Positions 51,001-61,266 of a stretch of DNA of 64,000 bases are shown piece after piece (the stretch's first letter is position 1; each line of letters opens with the position of its first letter). The stretch spans positions 1,320,001 through 1,384,000 of the forward strand of contig JACSYO010000566.1 in assembly GCA_016806645.1 (NCBI GenBank), in the 5' to 3' direction. Under the pieces are notes generated by a model. The model was given only the letters and a program-made list of their open reading frames with translations, did not search any database and was not told where the DNA came from. Both the position numbers and the translations under genes were made by a program. The stretch comes from Ophiodon elongatus (Eukaryota; Chordata; Actinopteri; Perciformes; Hexagrammidae).

Positions 51001-54000
51001 TTGGGCCAGCCGGGCCTTTGCCAACAGACTAACAGGAATATGAGAGCAGGAATGGAGAGAGAGAGAGAGAGAAAAAAAAAGCACTGAGAAGAAATGTGGA
51101 AAGACAGAGGAAAGGAGGTTGGCAGTTGAAAGTCATTTGAGGGAAGGAGAGGAGACTTTCTGAGAGGAGATGTGGGATAAAATTCCTCAACGGAAACTAT
51201 CCGAGGCATTCGGTTCACAGACCCTCATCCTGTCGTGCTATGAACGATTAACGCTGCACAAGTCCCCTCTATATGACTGGGGACACTGCAACCAAACATT
51301 ACAACACATGAGCCACTGTATTATTGTTTTAAAATAAGGTTGTTTCTTTTACCTTGTCCCTGGGCCCTGGGGCGGGCAGCTCTCTCATTCGGTTCCTCCT
51401 CGACTCCTTCAAATACACAACACGGTCAAAATAATGGTTTTGTCAAAACTACAAAGACTCTTTAACACATTATTGAGAAGTAGGTCAGTGAAACACTCAT
51501 AATGAAGGAAGTTATCCTACTTGTTCAATAAATGTTGAAATAAATAAAAGTTCTACCAACTATTATGCTCATTAAACATAAATGGTATCATGTCAGTGTA
51601 AATTACTTTCTGTGTAATATATACAAATTCCACCTGCAATTTTTCAACAGACTAATGACTTCATAAATAACAATAATGCAATTTAAATAAAGATGACATT
51701 CCTGTGGAAACAAAAAGGGTGTAATAATTTAAATCTTATAGGAAACTAAATACCCATTTGTGAACTTTAATACCTAATGAAAAATGTATCGCATTGAAAT
51801 ATTAACTATTTTAATGTATGTGGTTTAGTTTCCCCTTTTCAAAAATTCCAGAAGGTAAATTCAAGAGTCAAATATTTGAAAAAAATGTGAGATTAAACAT
51901 TCAAATTTAAACAATCAGGCTACAAAGGACAATTCATTAATCAAACCTCTGTCCTATGAATACATTACATTCTGTCAGTCACATGATCCAATTTAAATGT
52001 AAAATATATTCACTGCTATAATATCGGCTGTGTTTCAATTTGAATATTAGTTTATCATGTCATAATTAGGTATTCAGCTGCTTTTTAGATTAAATATATT
52101 GCAGCTTTTATTTGCTTTCATACATTCTGATTAAACAGCATTTAATCATTTTTGAATACCTGAAAAATATGAATATATAATCTCACGCTGACAAGTGAGC
52201 AATGCCAGGTTTCTCTTTATTCTGCCAGAAAACGTTATGTATTTCAAGTACAGACCTCTATATTGTTATTCATGACCCCACAGGCGTCTGCAAAGTCTGG
52301 ATGTTTGGTGTTAATGTAGGCCAGCTCTATTGCCACCAAGTTATGCACCTGTGACAAGAAAAACAACGACAACTTTAGTTACCAAACAATTAAAGTCATT
52401 AAACACAGCTCCCTGAAAGATAATGACTGCCGGCAATGGAAGCACAAATGCAAAAAAAAAAAAGAAAAGAGATGAACGTTAGTACCATTTCATTGGTGAC
52501 AGGCAGTCTCTTCCTCAAGAGGGAGGTGACCACTTCCACAATGGCCTCATGCAGCTTAGGGAATCTCTGCAGCTCCTGCAGGGCAAAACATTTTGAATAT
52601 GAATCTGTGTGTATGTGTCTGTGTGTGTGTGTGTGCGCGTGTGTGAGATCAATACATGTGAAGATGAGAGCCTGGCTGTTTACCTGTGTGCTGTAGTTGC
52701 TGCAGTGCTGGATGATCCTCTGCATCTCCTCGTGGACCAGCTCCACGCAGCGCAAACTGGGCTCCTCGAGGCGTTTCACCTGCTTCTTCACCAACAGCTC
52801 GAAGGAAACCTCGGGCACAAACAGGGACGGACGCGGGCCCTGACGCAAGGGGAAGGGGGGAGCTGCAGGTTAGCAATTATTACCCAGAGTTCTGTGTTAA
52901 GAGGGCAACAAAAGCAAAAGAATAGACTGCATCGCAAAAAAAAAGAAGAAGAAAAGCTGTGTCTCGGTTGCTCTACAATACCTCACTGAAGTAACGATGA
53001 CAGGAGAACCTTAGGAGTCCCTATCGATGTCATGTTTATGGAATAATGCAGCAGCACTCACTGTTGCGTTTCTTATGGCTGTGAGGATGTCTATGGTGCT
53101 GAGTCCTCCCAGAGGATCCACAGACTCCAGTGTTCGGCCAAAAGTCTCATGGAATATGTAACAAATTCTGGCTCCACCACACCTGAAAAATAGCAACGGG
53201 GGGATATTAGCTGTGATGTGAACCCCATGGCCTACGCTCCCGTCCGCTCCTCCTCCTCCCTCCTCGGCGGAGGTTGTGCGTGCCTCAAATTACAAGTTGT
53301 ATCATATCAAATGATGAAACCAATGCAGTTGTTGAGCTCATTTTCCCTGCGCTGGATCTACAGCGTCACCTTGTGGCTGAGCGGAGGAGAGGGGGGGCGC
53401 CGGGTACTCACAGCTCTGCCGTCTCAATGTATTTGGCCGTGCCCTCTATGGTGTTGCAGTATTCTGTGGCGAACTTGGTGATGAGCTGGAGCAAGGTGGC
53501 GCTCTGGTCTTCCACGGGTTCACCGTAGCTGCTGAGCAGGGACTGGTACTGGGCTGCCAGGACGTTGATCCGTGTCTTCAGCTCGGGGAGGCAGTCTCTG
53601 ATGTGATGCATCAGCAGCCTGACGTTATGGAAGTAAAAAGGGCAGAGGGTTCTGTTTTTATGCAGATAGGAATTGTGATTTGTAAAGCTGAACGTCTGTT
53701 GTCTAAATGAAAGACCATTTCTCTGATGGATGTTATTAATAACCTAGATATCTGTGTCGCATCGGATCTTTTGTACACTCCCCGTCTTGGAAAAATGAAG
53801 AATCATATAGATCTTTTTCATAAAGACAGGCTGTGGGTGTCTGGTGCACAGGAAGAATACTATCTAGTGAAGGAAAATGAACTTGGCTACCATAAAAGCA
53901 TTCTGCACACTAATAGGCTGCAGAACCACTCACTCGATTGCATATTTATTTGCCTGAAAATGACATAAAATGATTACTATTCTTGAACCCCTTTGAATCC

Positions 54001-57000
54001 AGTGCTGATTTTGGTCTCTTCCGAGAGGCAACTCTTTTGAGTTTACTATCAAAAGGTCTGAGCTGGTCTAAGTAATAATGACACACATTTACTTTTTTGT
54101 TTTGTATGCAACCGTGCTGCGGTGACACAGGGATTGTAAAATGCTTTCCACCGACAGCAACATGAGCCTTCCATGTGTAGTTCAGGTTTACCTGTTGAGG
54201 GTCCTGGCCAGGTATTTGGTTCCATTTCTGTTGGCAAGAGATGGATATTTCTTCTGCAGGAAAGCATGTTCGTCTCGAATGGCATCGGTCACAGACTTTT
54301 TATTGTTGATGTCCAGCTGGCTCCTAAACATTTAAATACAGTACACCAATAATTAGTCCTGGGCACTAAAGGAGATTAAAAATAAATGCCATATAAAAGA
54401 TCTTACATCCATCAATATCTCTTATCTTACGCAACCGAATGAACTGCATGTCATGATACTGTATCTGTTTTTGTATGAAAAATAGTTATTTATGTTTGTT
54501 AAACTAAACTGAATGATGATGGATTTCAGGCTGACAGTTTTGATCAGATTGTGTAATGTTAAAACATCCCACAATGTATTCCTTCATTACTGCAATCCCA
54601 AACAATAGATATTGATGTACCAGCATTAAATATGTATAATAGTACACTCATCTGTATTGAGCCTCTCGTCTCCATCAGTACACACCTGTCCTTACTATGA
54701 GCGATGGATTATTTATAATATATTCCGCAACGGTAAATGTAGTTGTGCAGACCTGTTGACGACTCCGATGAGGCCTAGCTTGACAGGAATGACTCTGCCC
54801 ATCAGCACGTCCATAGCATCAGTACCGGCGTCCATCAGGTCCAGCTTGGTGACCACGGCCAGTGTCCTCCTGCCTAGTGAGTCACAGTCATTTAAAAAAA
54901 TAAATAAATAAATAAATAATAATCATTATCTCCACAATAGGTACCAATACGCAGCTTGTATTTGTCATATTTTTACCATTTACTGGTTCAGTCACAATCT
55001 ACATTTACATTAAAAGAAAGAAAAATAATGCTAATGTCATTTGGGTAACGTCTTCCCTTCAGTTTTTTTTCTTACCGTCAGGGTCGACCTCCCGGGCCAC
55101 CTTAAGCGCCTCCGAGGTGGCCATGTCCGTGTTGGCCGCAGAGACCGCCAGGATGATGCAGTTGGGGTTACCGATGTGCTTCAGGATTAGATCCTTTATC
55201 TGAACCTCGATGTCATTAGGCTGATCACCCACGGGCACCTTAAGGTGGCAACACCAATTCAAAGAGGACGACAGTAAATCTCAATTTAATTCATTAGAAA
55301 CTACAGCGGGGGGGATTTCTCAAATTAAAACATGTCCAACCGCAGGGGACCAACTAATGAGGCTGGAATCAAAGCCTGCATGCACTTGGGCTTCGACAGC
55401 GGGCGGTTTGGAAGCATCAAGAATGAGTTATAATTTCCCTGCAGTCTACAAATAATAAACACACAACAGCATGGACGAGACAGGGAAATTAACACCAGCG
55501 ACCAGGCATATCTGCTACATCGTGTTTTTTAAAGCGTTTTTTATTCAACATTTGTACCTTTTAAAAAAAAAAAAAAGGGAGTGGTATATTTATAACAAAT
55601 TTCCCCTGTGGCATGAGATGATCAAAGCTGCAGGGAGAAGGCAGTAGAAAGTACAGCATGCGTTACCTTAGTGATTCCAGGCAGATCCACCAGCGTGAGG
55701 TTGACAACGTTTGGAGAAAATATCTTCAGATGAATGGGGTCGTCGCTGATCCCCTGCAGAGGGACGAGAAAAGAAATACACATGTGTTGCATAGAATAGC
55801 TCAGCAGTGTTTCACAGAACATGTCATAATGGCTGTCAGTTCGGATGATGACAGTATTATAGGTGTTATCTGAACTCTCACGGTGTCGTTTTTGACACCG
55901 CTGGGTGTCTGCCGTCGCCCCCGTTTGCACCTCTCGCGTGGTTGAGCTACATTCGAGCCACAGAGCCGAGCATCCGGTTCTCTGAAAAATAAATACCCAG
56001 CAATGTTTGGAAAAACCCAGATTGCTTCACAAGATTCATGGCTGTTCTAAAAGGTATTTCCAGAATCCTTTTCTAAACATCTGGCTGGAAAAAAAAAAAA
56101 AAAAATCGGCCTGCTGCACAATTAAAACAATTTTTTTAAATTTATTTTTATTGCTTCCCCGAGCTCTGTTTCCTTTCCAGGTAGCCACCGGTTCCATCTC
56201 CGTTTGGATTAGGATAAGAAGCTGCAACATTGGAAACTGGTTAATCACGGTTCATCATGCAGAGGACAGAATAGGTCTTGATGCAGATGATTTGAGGAGC
56301 CTTTGAGGAGTCTGGAAATAACTTCAGAAAAATCCACAAGTGTTGAACAAGCTTTTGGGTTTTTCAAAGATTCCCATGTATTTATTTATTTTTTTCAGAG
56401 AAATGGATGCTTAGCTTTGTAACTTCATAGTAACCATACCTTTTTCAATATAGCACTTATTTAAAATGAAGTTACAAAGAGCTTTATAATAAAATCCAGA
56501 ACTTAAGATGTAAACAAGATAGAACAATCTAAATGGTTAGAACAATATACCACCAGAAAGAAAAAGCCAGGAGATAAAAGTGAGACTTGAAAGGAAGATC
56601 CTGAGTTTCCACCACTGAGGGGACAGCGAAAAGGAACCAAGAAAATAGTTTTTTGAATGACTACTGGTGTAGTATAAGCTTAATGTATATTGGGAGGGGT
56701 CTCTATTATCTCTGACACTTCTGATGAGGTAAAACAGTTCCTAACGTAAAACCTTAACTCTGCTAAGCCACTCAGATCACCATGGTAATGTAAATAACCA
56801 AAAGTTTTACAAAGCTACATGGAAGCAAGTCTTTCTTATATATGCCCTCCTTTAAGCTTTCCGGAAGCATCACCAAACCCTTTGGGCCTCGAGTAGCCTG
56901 AAGCTACATGCCAAAAGATGTGGGTGTGATTTCCCGCTGTGGTCTCAAATTTGATTAACACGCTGCATAAGCTCTGCTGTGAAACCCAGTTACCTCAGCT

Positions 57001-59125
57001 CAGGGCGATCTCCAAAGTCAGCCCTTAACTCACATCCTCAGATTTTTTTTTTTTTGAAACAAGTTATGTTTGCTTTCATCTCATTGCGTGTGGATTTCTG
57101 TAAATCTCTGTACATTTCATGTGCCAGTCACTAATCCTTGGTTCGCCTGCAGAGAGCCCAGAACGTGCACCTAGTTTTATAACTGGCAAAAGAAAGAAGG
57201 AATACATTTCTCATGCACCAAACGCTCACCCTTTACTGCTACAGTAGTTAGAAATAGTTTGCACTTAAAGAGTTGTTTGTCTATATATGTAGCCTTGATT
57301 ATGTTCTTATCATTTGGGACGTTCGAATTTCTTCCACCCCGTTGATCACGTAGTCATCAAACCAAATATTTCCGTCCATCCAACTCATCTTTGTTCAATC
57401 AGGACGGTACTACTAATATCATCTGAAACATCATTAGGTCCTTGGCTATCATATGCATTTATGTCTCGAACACAATCCCTGTTTCTTTTAAGGACCTTGC
57501 TTAACATCTCTTAATGAGTTTTATAGGCGAACTGAATTCACTACTTTACACCCTTTATGAGGATAATATGCATCACAGTTTTGTTTCCCCATCAACTGCA
57601 CTGCCTGTGGCTGAAACAAAACAAGTTGAGTTCCTCATTTACCAGTAGAGATGAAAACCCCTCCATCCGGGACTCACCTTATTATTCCCAGATATTCGCT
57701 CCGTTTCATTTTCAATTTCTTGCCTGATTTCTTCAAAATCTGTGTAGATCTGCAAAAAGAAAAGAACATAAAGACAAGCAAAGGTCAAGAGTATTAATTG
57801 AATATTTTGGTTTTACAAAATTCCTACCTGGTTTTTTGTATGCAGAAACTTGCCCCAATCATCTCCATCTCTGCCTGAGAAACATAATAAAAAACAGTCT
57901 GGGTTACAGTTGTGGCATCGCATTCTCAAAAAGGAGGAAAGCACCAGTGTTAACTCTTACAACCTCAAAGTCAACTACCAAAAGATAAGCAAGCACAGCT
58001 AACTTAAGGATCGACACCCGGTGACAGTCACTGGTCTGGGGAATAAAGCAGCTGGAGTCACAGGGGTGGCAGAACTAAGAGGCTAATTGTGATTGAATGT
58101 GAACTTGTACAATGCACCTTTGTGAAAGCACAGGGCTTTTTCACTCCCTGGAATCTGCAAAGGATCAGAAACACAGCGACAGAGACAGAACTTTAAAACT
58201 GATGACCTTTTTTAATCACACCGGAAATAAAAAAAATAGGCCTATAACCCTACGTCTGTTTATTAGCCTTAACAAAATAGAAAATGATGGTGATATATAT
58301 GCACGAATCCAGCACGACATACAAATGATTGATGCAAAATCCAAAAAAAGACAGCAGTGGACAAATTAGTGGAGTCCTTAGACCGAAGCCCTGCTGAGAT
58401 TAGAGGGATTTTTTTTATGCTTACCACCGTCATCGTTTTTCCTTGCATCTCCAGGCTCTACGTGGACCAGTTGGAGGATGAGAGGTCGCCTGGTTACGAC
58501 ACCGGTCCCACGGGGCAGCAGGTCCCTGCCCACCAGGCTCTCCAGCACGGAGCTCTTCCCACTACTCTGGAGACACAATACACAGATAAAGATATGCGAG
58601 TTAGAGGAGCCATGACCCAAGGACTACACCCACGTTCTGGCTTAACACACCAGGTGACATGGACCCACGCATGGCTTCTTCCAGCAGTGGGCTGGTTTTG
58701 TCTAACAGCAGCTGGTGCCTGGATGGAGATCCTAAAATAGCACTGTTTGAAGCTGATCAAAATAGATTTCGCTGCCACTGCCAGTGCAGACTTGGCAAAT
58801 TAAATGTGCAGCAGTCGAACACAATTCGCATTGTTTTTAGGTTGTTTTTTTTAGCAGAGCTGCCTGGTGTTTACTGAGGCCTCTGTGGAGGTTCAATTCA
58901 TTTTGGTTTCAGCTCGGCATGTTGCTATTTGTCTACTCATAATGCTGTCTCTAACTGTGCATGGTTATCTAGCCACCAGGGCAGCCGCTAAATCCCAAAG
59001 TGCACACAGCCGGTGCATCTTACCTGAGTCCCAACTACCGCTATCTGCGGCAGCTGTATGATATCCGCTCCCACCGTGTTGAAAACATCCTGCAGCTTGT
59101 TTATCACGGGGATGAGAGCCTCCAT
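47954..59125 (-). CDS. dnm1l: Dynamin-1-like protein (DRP1), complete, 19 coding exons
   Basis: DRP1 is the large GTPase that wraps and cuts mitochondria and peroxisomes. All 19 exons join in frame to 2097 nt, 698 aa, as long as a common human isoform (699 aa). The P-loop GTQSSGKSS is at 32-40, TRRPLILQL follows, DLPG is at 144-147 and TKLD at 213-216. The stalk includes RDCLPELKTRINVLAAQYQS and CGGARICYIFHETFGRTLES. The variable domain (about 511-590) is shorter than in humans and ends GSPFKGAVNLLDV, keeping a Ser-Pro CDK-type site like human S616. ARKLSSREQRD keeps the Ser that is a PKA site in humans (S637). The GED ends AEIRETHMW, near-identical to the mammalian end. The 13-residue neuronal A-insert is not seen. 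Confidence 0.98.
48458..48617 (-). CDS. dnm1l: dnm1l exon 18 (GTPase effector domain)
   Basis: 160 nt. Encodes SVPKAVMHFLVNHVKDSLQS and ELVGQLYKSGLLNNLLTESE, then DMAQQRKEAADMLQ; donor gtaaca on the minus strand. Confidence 0.98.
48618..49561 (-). other. dnm1l intron 17, nothing recognised
   Basis: About 940 bp with a poly-A run near 49024-49037. No exon signal. Confidence 0.5.
49562..49671 (-). CDS. dnm1l: dnm1l exon 17
   Basis: 110 nt. Encodes PVPVARKLSSREQRDCEVIE and RLIKSYFLIVRKNIQD, with the regulatory KLSS serine. Confidence 0.98.
49770..49880 (-). CDS. dnm1l: dnm1l exon 16 (variable domain end)
   Basis: 111 nt. Encodes GEQDGMGNWRGMLRKGEEGP and GSGPGSPFKGAVNLLDV. NWRGML and AVNLLDV match the mammalian protein. 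Confidence 0.96.
50200..50540. repeat. Interspersed repeat copy, teleost type
   Basis: Has 'gctgattagcattaaacaca', 'gggatcaccagagcaggtag' and 'ggggaccatgaatg'. Resembles, in part reversed, the stretches near 2.04-2.35 and 15.96-16.1 kb. In dnm1l intron 15. Confidence 0.5.
50874..50908. repeat. (CATC)n microsatellite
   Basis: About 35 bp of CATC tetranucleotides, 49 bp from the exon at 50957. Confidence 0.95.
50957..51028 (-). CDS. dnm1l: dnm1l exon 15 (variable domain, probably alternative)
   Basis: 72 nt, phase 0 at both ends. Encodes SVGKGPAGPTGEPSAFGADM and DGAK, flanked by 'cctgttag' and gtgggc on the minus strand. It falls where mammals have alternatively spliced variable-domain exons. 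Confidence 0.85.
51353..51406 (-). CDS. dnm1l: dnm1l exon 14
   Basis: 54 nt. Encodes ESRRNRMRELPAPGPRDK; human has EQRRNRLARELPSAVSRDK. Confidence 0.95.
51407..52255 (-). other. dnm1l intron 13, AT-rich
   Basis: About 850 bp of AT-rich sequence; no exon seen. Confidence 0.5.
52256..52348 (-). CDS. dnm1l: dnm1l exon 13
   Basis: 93 nt. Encodes VHNLVAIELAYINTKHPDFA and DACGVMNNNIE. Confidence 0.97.
52486..52575 (-). CDS. dnm1l: dnm1l exon 12
   Basis: 90 nt. Encodes ELQRFPKLHEAIVEVVTSLL and RKRLPVTNEM. Confidence 0.98.
52684..52839 (-). CDS. dnm1l: dnm1l exon 11
   Basis: 156 nt. Encodes GPRPSLFVPEVSFELLVKKQ and VKRLEEPSLRCVELVHEEMQ, then RIIQHCSNYSTQ, part of the stalk. Confidence 0.98.
53062..53182 (-). 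CDS. dnm1l: dnm1l exon 10
   Basis: 121 nt. Encodes CGGARICYIFHETFGRTLES and VDPLGGLSTIDILTAIRNAT. Confidence 0.98.
53412..53618 (-). CDS. dnm1l: dnm1l exon 9
   Basis: 207 nt. Encodes LLMHHIRDCLPELKTRINVL and AAQYQSLLSSYGEPVEDQSA, then the ITKFATEYCNTIEGTAKYIE segment. Confidence 0.98.
53619..54191 (-). other. dnm1l intron 8, nothing recognised
   Basis: About 570 bp. The chance reading frame inside it on the plus strand has no recognisable domain. Confidence 0.5.
54192..54323 (-). CDS. dnm1l: dnm1l exon 8
   Basis: 132 nt. Encodes SQLDINNKKSVTDAIRDEHA and FLQKKYPSLANRNGTKYLAR. Confidence 0.98.
54753..54873 (-). CDS. dnm1l: dnm1l exon 7 (G4 TKLD motif)
   Basis: 121 nt. Encodes RRTLAVVTKLDLMDAGTDAM and DVLMGRVIPVKLGLIGVVN. 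Confidence 0.98.
54896..54920. repeat. (AAAT)n microsatellite
   Basis: About 25 bp of A-rich tetranucleotides in dnm1l intron 6. Confidence 0.85.
55076..55238 (-). CDS. dnm1l: dnm1l exon 6
   Basis: 163 nt. Encodes VPVGDQPNDIEVQIKDLILK and NPNCIILAVSAANTDMATSE, then ALKVAREVDPDG. Confidence 0.98.
55667..55753 (-). CDS. dnm1l: dnm1l exon 5 (G3 DLPG motif)
   Basis: 87 nt. Encodes GISDDPIHLKIFSPNVVNLT and LVDLPGITK. Confidence 0.98.
55754..57677 (-). other. dnm1l intron 4, about 1.9 kb
   Basis: AT-rich with A and T runs near 56084-56105 and 57042-57056. No exon recognised. Confidence 0.5.
57678..57749 (-). CDS. dnm1l: dnm1l exon 4
   Basis: 72 nt. Encodes IYTDFEEIRQEIENETERIS and GNNK. Confidence 0.98.
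57828..57874 (-). CDS. dnm1l: dnm1l exon 3
   Basis: 47 nt. Encodes the GRDGDDWGKFLHTKNQ segment; mammals have WGKFLHTKNKLYTDF at this place. Confidence 0.96.
58425..58566 (-). CDS. dnm1l: dnm1l exon 2 (P-loop)
   Basis: 142 nt. Encodes SSGKSSVLESLVGRDLLPRG and TGVVTRRPLILQLVHVEPGD, then ARKNDDGG. Confidence 0.98.
59024..59125 (-). CDS. dnm1l: dnm1l exon 1, start codon
   Basis: 102 nt. Encodes MEALIPVINKLQDVFNTVGA and DIIQLPQIAVVGTQ. The minus-strand ATG is at 59123-59125, the same start as in mammals. Confidence 0.98.
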
Positions 59126-59507
59126 GCTCGCGGTTTATGACTGAAATGATAAAACCTAACGTTAGCTATCTTCGCGGTGGAGCCAAAGTCATTCAATGTC
59201 CCACCGACGCCACCATTGCGATGACACCCACTGGATGGACGCGAGGTTTAGTTTGGTGCTGGGAGTTGTAGTTCTCTAACTGGGAACAGCTCATAGACTG
59301 TGTATAAGAAGGAAGGAGGAAAAGACTACAGGGCTTCGTTCTCCCAAGACGACGCGATAGTCGTAATTTCCTCGCGCATGCGCATTATTGATGACGCGCT
59401 AGCTTCGTTAGTCAAGCAGATTGGTTGATTGCCTCCCTCCAACCTTTAACTGCCTGACTTTGAGTCAGTACATTAGTCTGTTGCTGCCCACCCTTCGTTA
59501 CTCCACC
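59126..59507. promoter_or_regulatory. Bidirectional promoter of dnm1l and stmp1
   Basis: The start codons of two divergent genes are 382 bp apart. The interval is CpG-bearing and lacks an obvious TATA box. GCGCATGCGC at 59374-59383 is the consensus NRF1 site, a regulator of nuclear-encoded mitochondrial genes. ATTGG at 59420-59424 is an inverted CCAAT box, and 'tgatgacgcg' nearby resembles a CREB/ATF half-site. The arrangement is seen directly; shared regulation is inferred. Confidence 0.75.
59374..59383. promoter_or_regulatory. NRF1-type site
   Basis: GCGCATGCGC is a perfect palindrome of the NRF1 core. It lies 249 bp from the dnm1l ATG and 125 bp from the stmp1 ATG. Confidence 0.7.
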
Positions 59508-59522
59508 ATGCTTCAGTTCCTG
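59508..59522 (+). CDS. stmp1: stmp1 exon 1
   Basis: ATG with a 'ctccacc' context; encodes M-L-Q-F-L; donor CTG|gtgagt. Confidence 0.93.
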
Positions 59523-60294
59523 GTGAGTTTGATTGACGTTCTCGTGCATGACATCGACTAAGAGATGCGGAACTAGACGCGCTAACGTTAGCTAACCTGT
59601 TAGCATAACTTGCTGTCATAACTCTTCACGGTAATAGTTGGAAATCTCTACTTTGACGTTCGCGAATATATATTTAAAGTACGTGTCACCAATCCTGTAG
59701 CGAGCAGTTAAACATGCCACCTAATAAAAGTGCTTAAGTTAACATTGACCGGTTATTAGGAGCAGTTAGTTTATCAGTCAGGCAGACATGTTGGCCCTGA
59801 ATGACAGTTGTTGTTTCTCCTCCAGGCCGGATTTACCTTGGGGAATGTGGTGGGGATGTACCTGGCTCAGAACTACGAGGTAAGTTTGATCTACAACTGT
59901 TCGGCATTTTAATTCCACGAGTTGTGAAGTTATCTGCTTTTTATCCATATCTTGGATCCTCTGCCGGTCACATGTGGTGTGTCCAGACCTGCGGGAGTTT
60001 GTTAACCCTCAGTGAAGAAAAACATCCTTTGCCTTTTTTTATTTGTTACCAAAAATATATAATATATTTTAAAGTTGAATCAATACCTCTCTACAGTTGC
60101 AACTAAACCTGACCAATAATGCCTTCATGCAGGTATTGGACTGCATTAGATTGAGCCAGGTGTACCTACTAAACTGGTGACTTATTGTATTGACTACTGC
60201 TTTTTTTTTTTTTACTTTCTAGGTTCCCAACATAGCCAAGAAAATTGACGCCTTTAAGAAAGATGTGGAGGCCAAGAAGAAGCCCCCAGAGTGA
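59508..60294 (+). CDS. stmp1: Short transmembrane mitochondrial protein 1 (gene span)
   Basis: Three exons (15, 54 and 72 nt, stop included) encode 46 aa: MLQFL, then AGFTLGNVVGMYLAQNYE, then VPNIAKKIDAFKKDVEAKKK and PPE. Human STMP1 has 47 aa of almost the same sequence. Residues 2-20 form the hydrophobic segment; the rest is a basic, amphipathic tail. The family localises to mitochondrial inner-membrane fractions and has been linked to respiratory complexes and mitochondrial fission. The gene is head-to-head with dnm1l. AATAAA at 60405-60410 and again at 60767-60772 give possible 3' ends. Confidence 0.95.
59826..59879 (+). CDS. stmp1: stmp1 exon 2
   Basis: 54 nt, acceptor 'ttctcctccag', donor TACGAG|gtaagt. 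Encodes AGFTLGNVVGMYLAQNYE, the conserved membrane segment. Confidence 0.97.
60223..60294 (+). CDS. stmp1: stmp1 exon 3
   Basis: Acceptor 'tactttctag'. Encodes VPNIAKKIDAFKKDVEAKKK and PPE, then TGA. Confidence 0.95.
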   Translation, partial: VPNIAKKIDAFKKDVEAKKKPPE

Positions 60295-60772
60295 GCAAAG
60301 CCAGAACCGTGTCACAAGAACAGATGCACTCTGTAAAGAAACTATTTATTTCACAGAGACGTAGTACAATTAGTGTACAAGAATTGATTTGTGAAACACA
60401 TGAGAATAAAACAGTGCCTGGAACCATATTTGTTTCTGCCCTTAGTTTTATAGGCAGGTTCTCATGTGGCCTAATTATTTTTATAAGAAATTGTGCAAAG
60501 ACTGGATTCAAAGAATATAACGAGTGGCTAATGGGATCACTTAAGTCCAGTATCATGGCACTGTTGGCTGGCCTTTTCCAGGATACATTGTGGCATTTTA
60601 ACTTGCCCATTATGTTCAGATTCTCAACATTAGGTATATATTAAATGAACATTAATAGAGCTTCTGTCTTACAAAGTTTAAAGATGTCCTTCACAAGTTT
60701 CAAGTCTATCAATAACTGCCAATGTTTGACACAAGTGTAAACACAACTCTGGATCATTCAGCTTACAATAAA
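60295..60772 (+). other. stmp1: Probable stmp1 3' UTR
   Basis: Between the stop and the second AATAAA. An earlier signal at 60405-60410 lies 111 bp past the stop, so a short and a long form are possible. Confidence 0.65.
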
Positions 60773-61008
60773 ATTGTTGTGTATGCATTTTAAAGTGTAT
60801 GTCATGAATGAACGTTAAGTGTCACTCTACAATTGTCCTATCCTGTACGGATTTGTTGAAGAAAAACAAAACATCTACATTGTTGCATTGGTTCCACAAG
60901 TCAGAACTCTATACTTGCTGTCACAAGTGTCCACCAGGTGGTGCCATTTACATACAGTTTGACCAAAAGGGGTAAAAATGTACTTCAGTCTGGCAAAAAA
61001 AAAAGAAT

Positions 61009-61266
61009 TTACTTTTTCTTCTTCCGTTTTGTTCCCTTTTTCTTTTTCTTCTTCTTTGCATTTGGCCACCCAAAGCCTCTGAACTTCAGGCAGTCCACTG
61101 CATTGTGAGAAATGTAGTAGACGTTCTCCATGGCTGCTGGGCTGAGGATGTCCACCTCTGTCCCGGTGGATTTAACACTAGAGGACCTCTTTTTGGGTGT
61201 TTTTGGACTCCCAGTCTTCTTGGTGGGTCTAGAACTGTGGGACCTTGATTTCCTAGATTTTGTGGG
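61009..61266 (-). CDS. smkr1: smkr1 exon 2
   Basis: 258 nt including the stop at 61009-61011. Minus-strand acceptor 'tcttcaaag'. The Ser/Pro/Lys-rich first half is low complexity; the second half carries the conserved core. Confidence 0.88.
   Translation of the reverse strand, partial: PTKSRKSRSHSSRPTKKTGSPKTPKKRSSSVKSTGTEVDILSPAAMENVYYISHNAVDCLKFRGFGWPNAKKKKKKKGTKRKKKK

Noticed and set aside
53726..53968. An 80-aa frame in dnm1l intron 8
   Set aside because: No recognisable domain, no conserved motif and no splice or promoter support.
58357..58740. A 127-aa frame on the plus strand
   Set aside because: Overlaps dnm1l exon 2 in antisense and has no family features.
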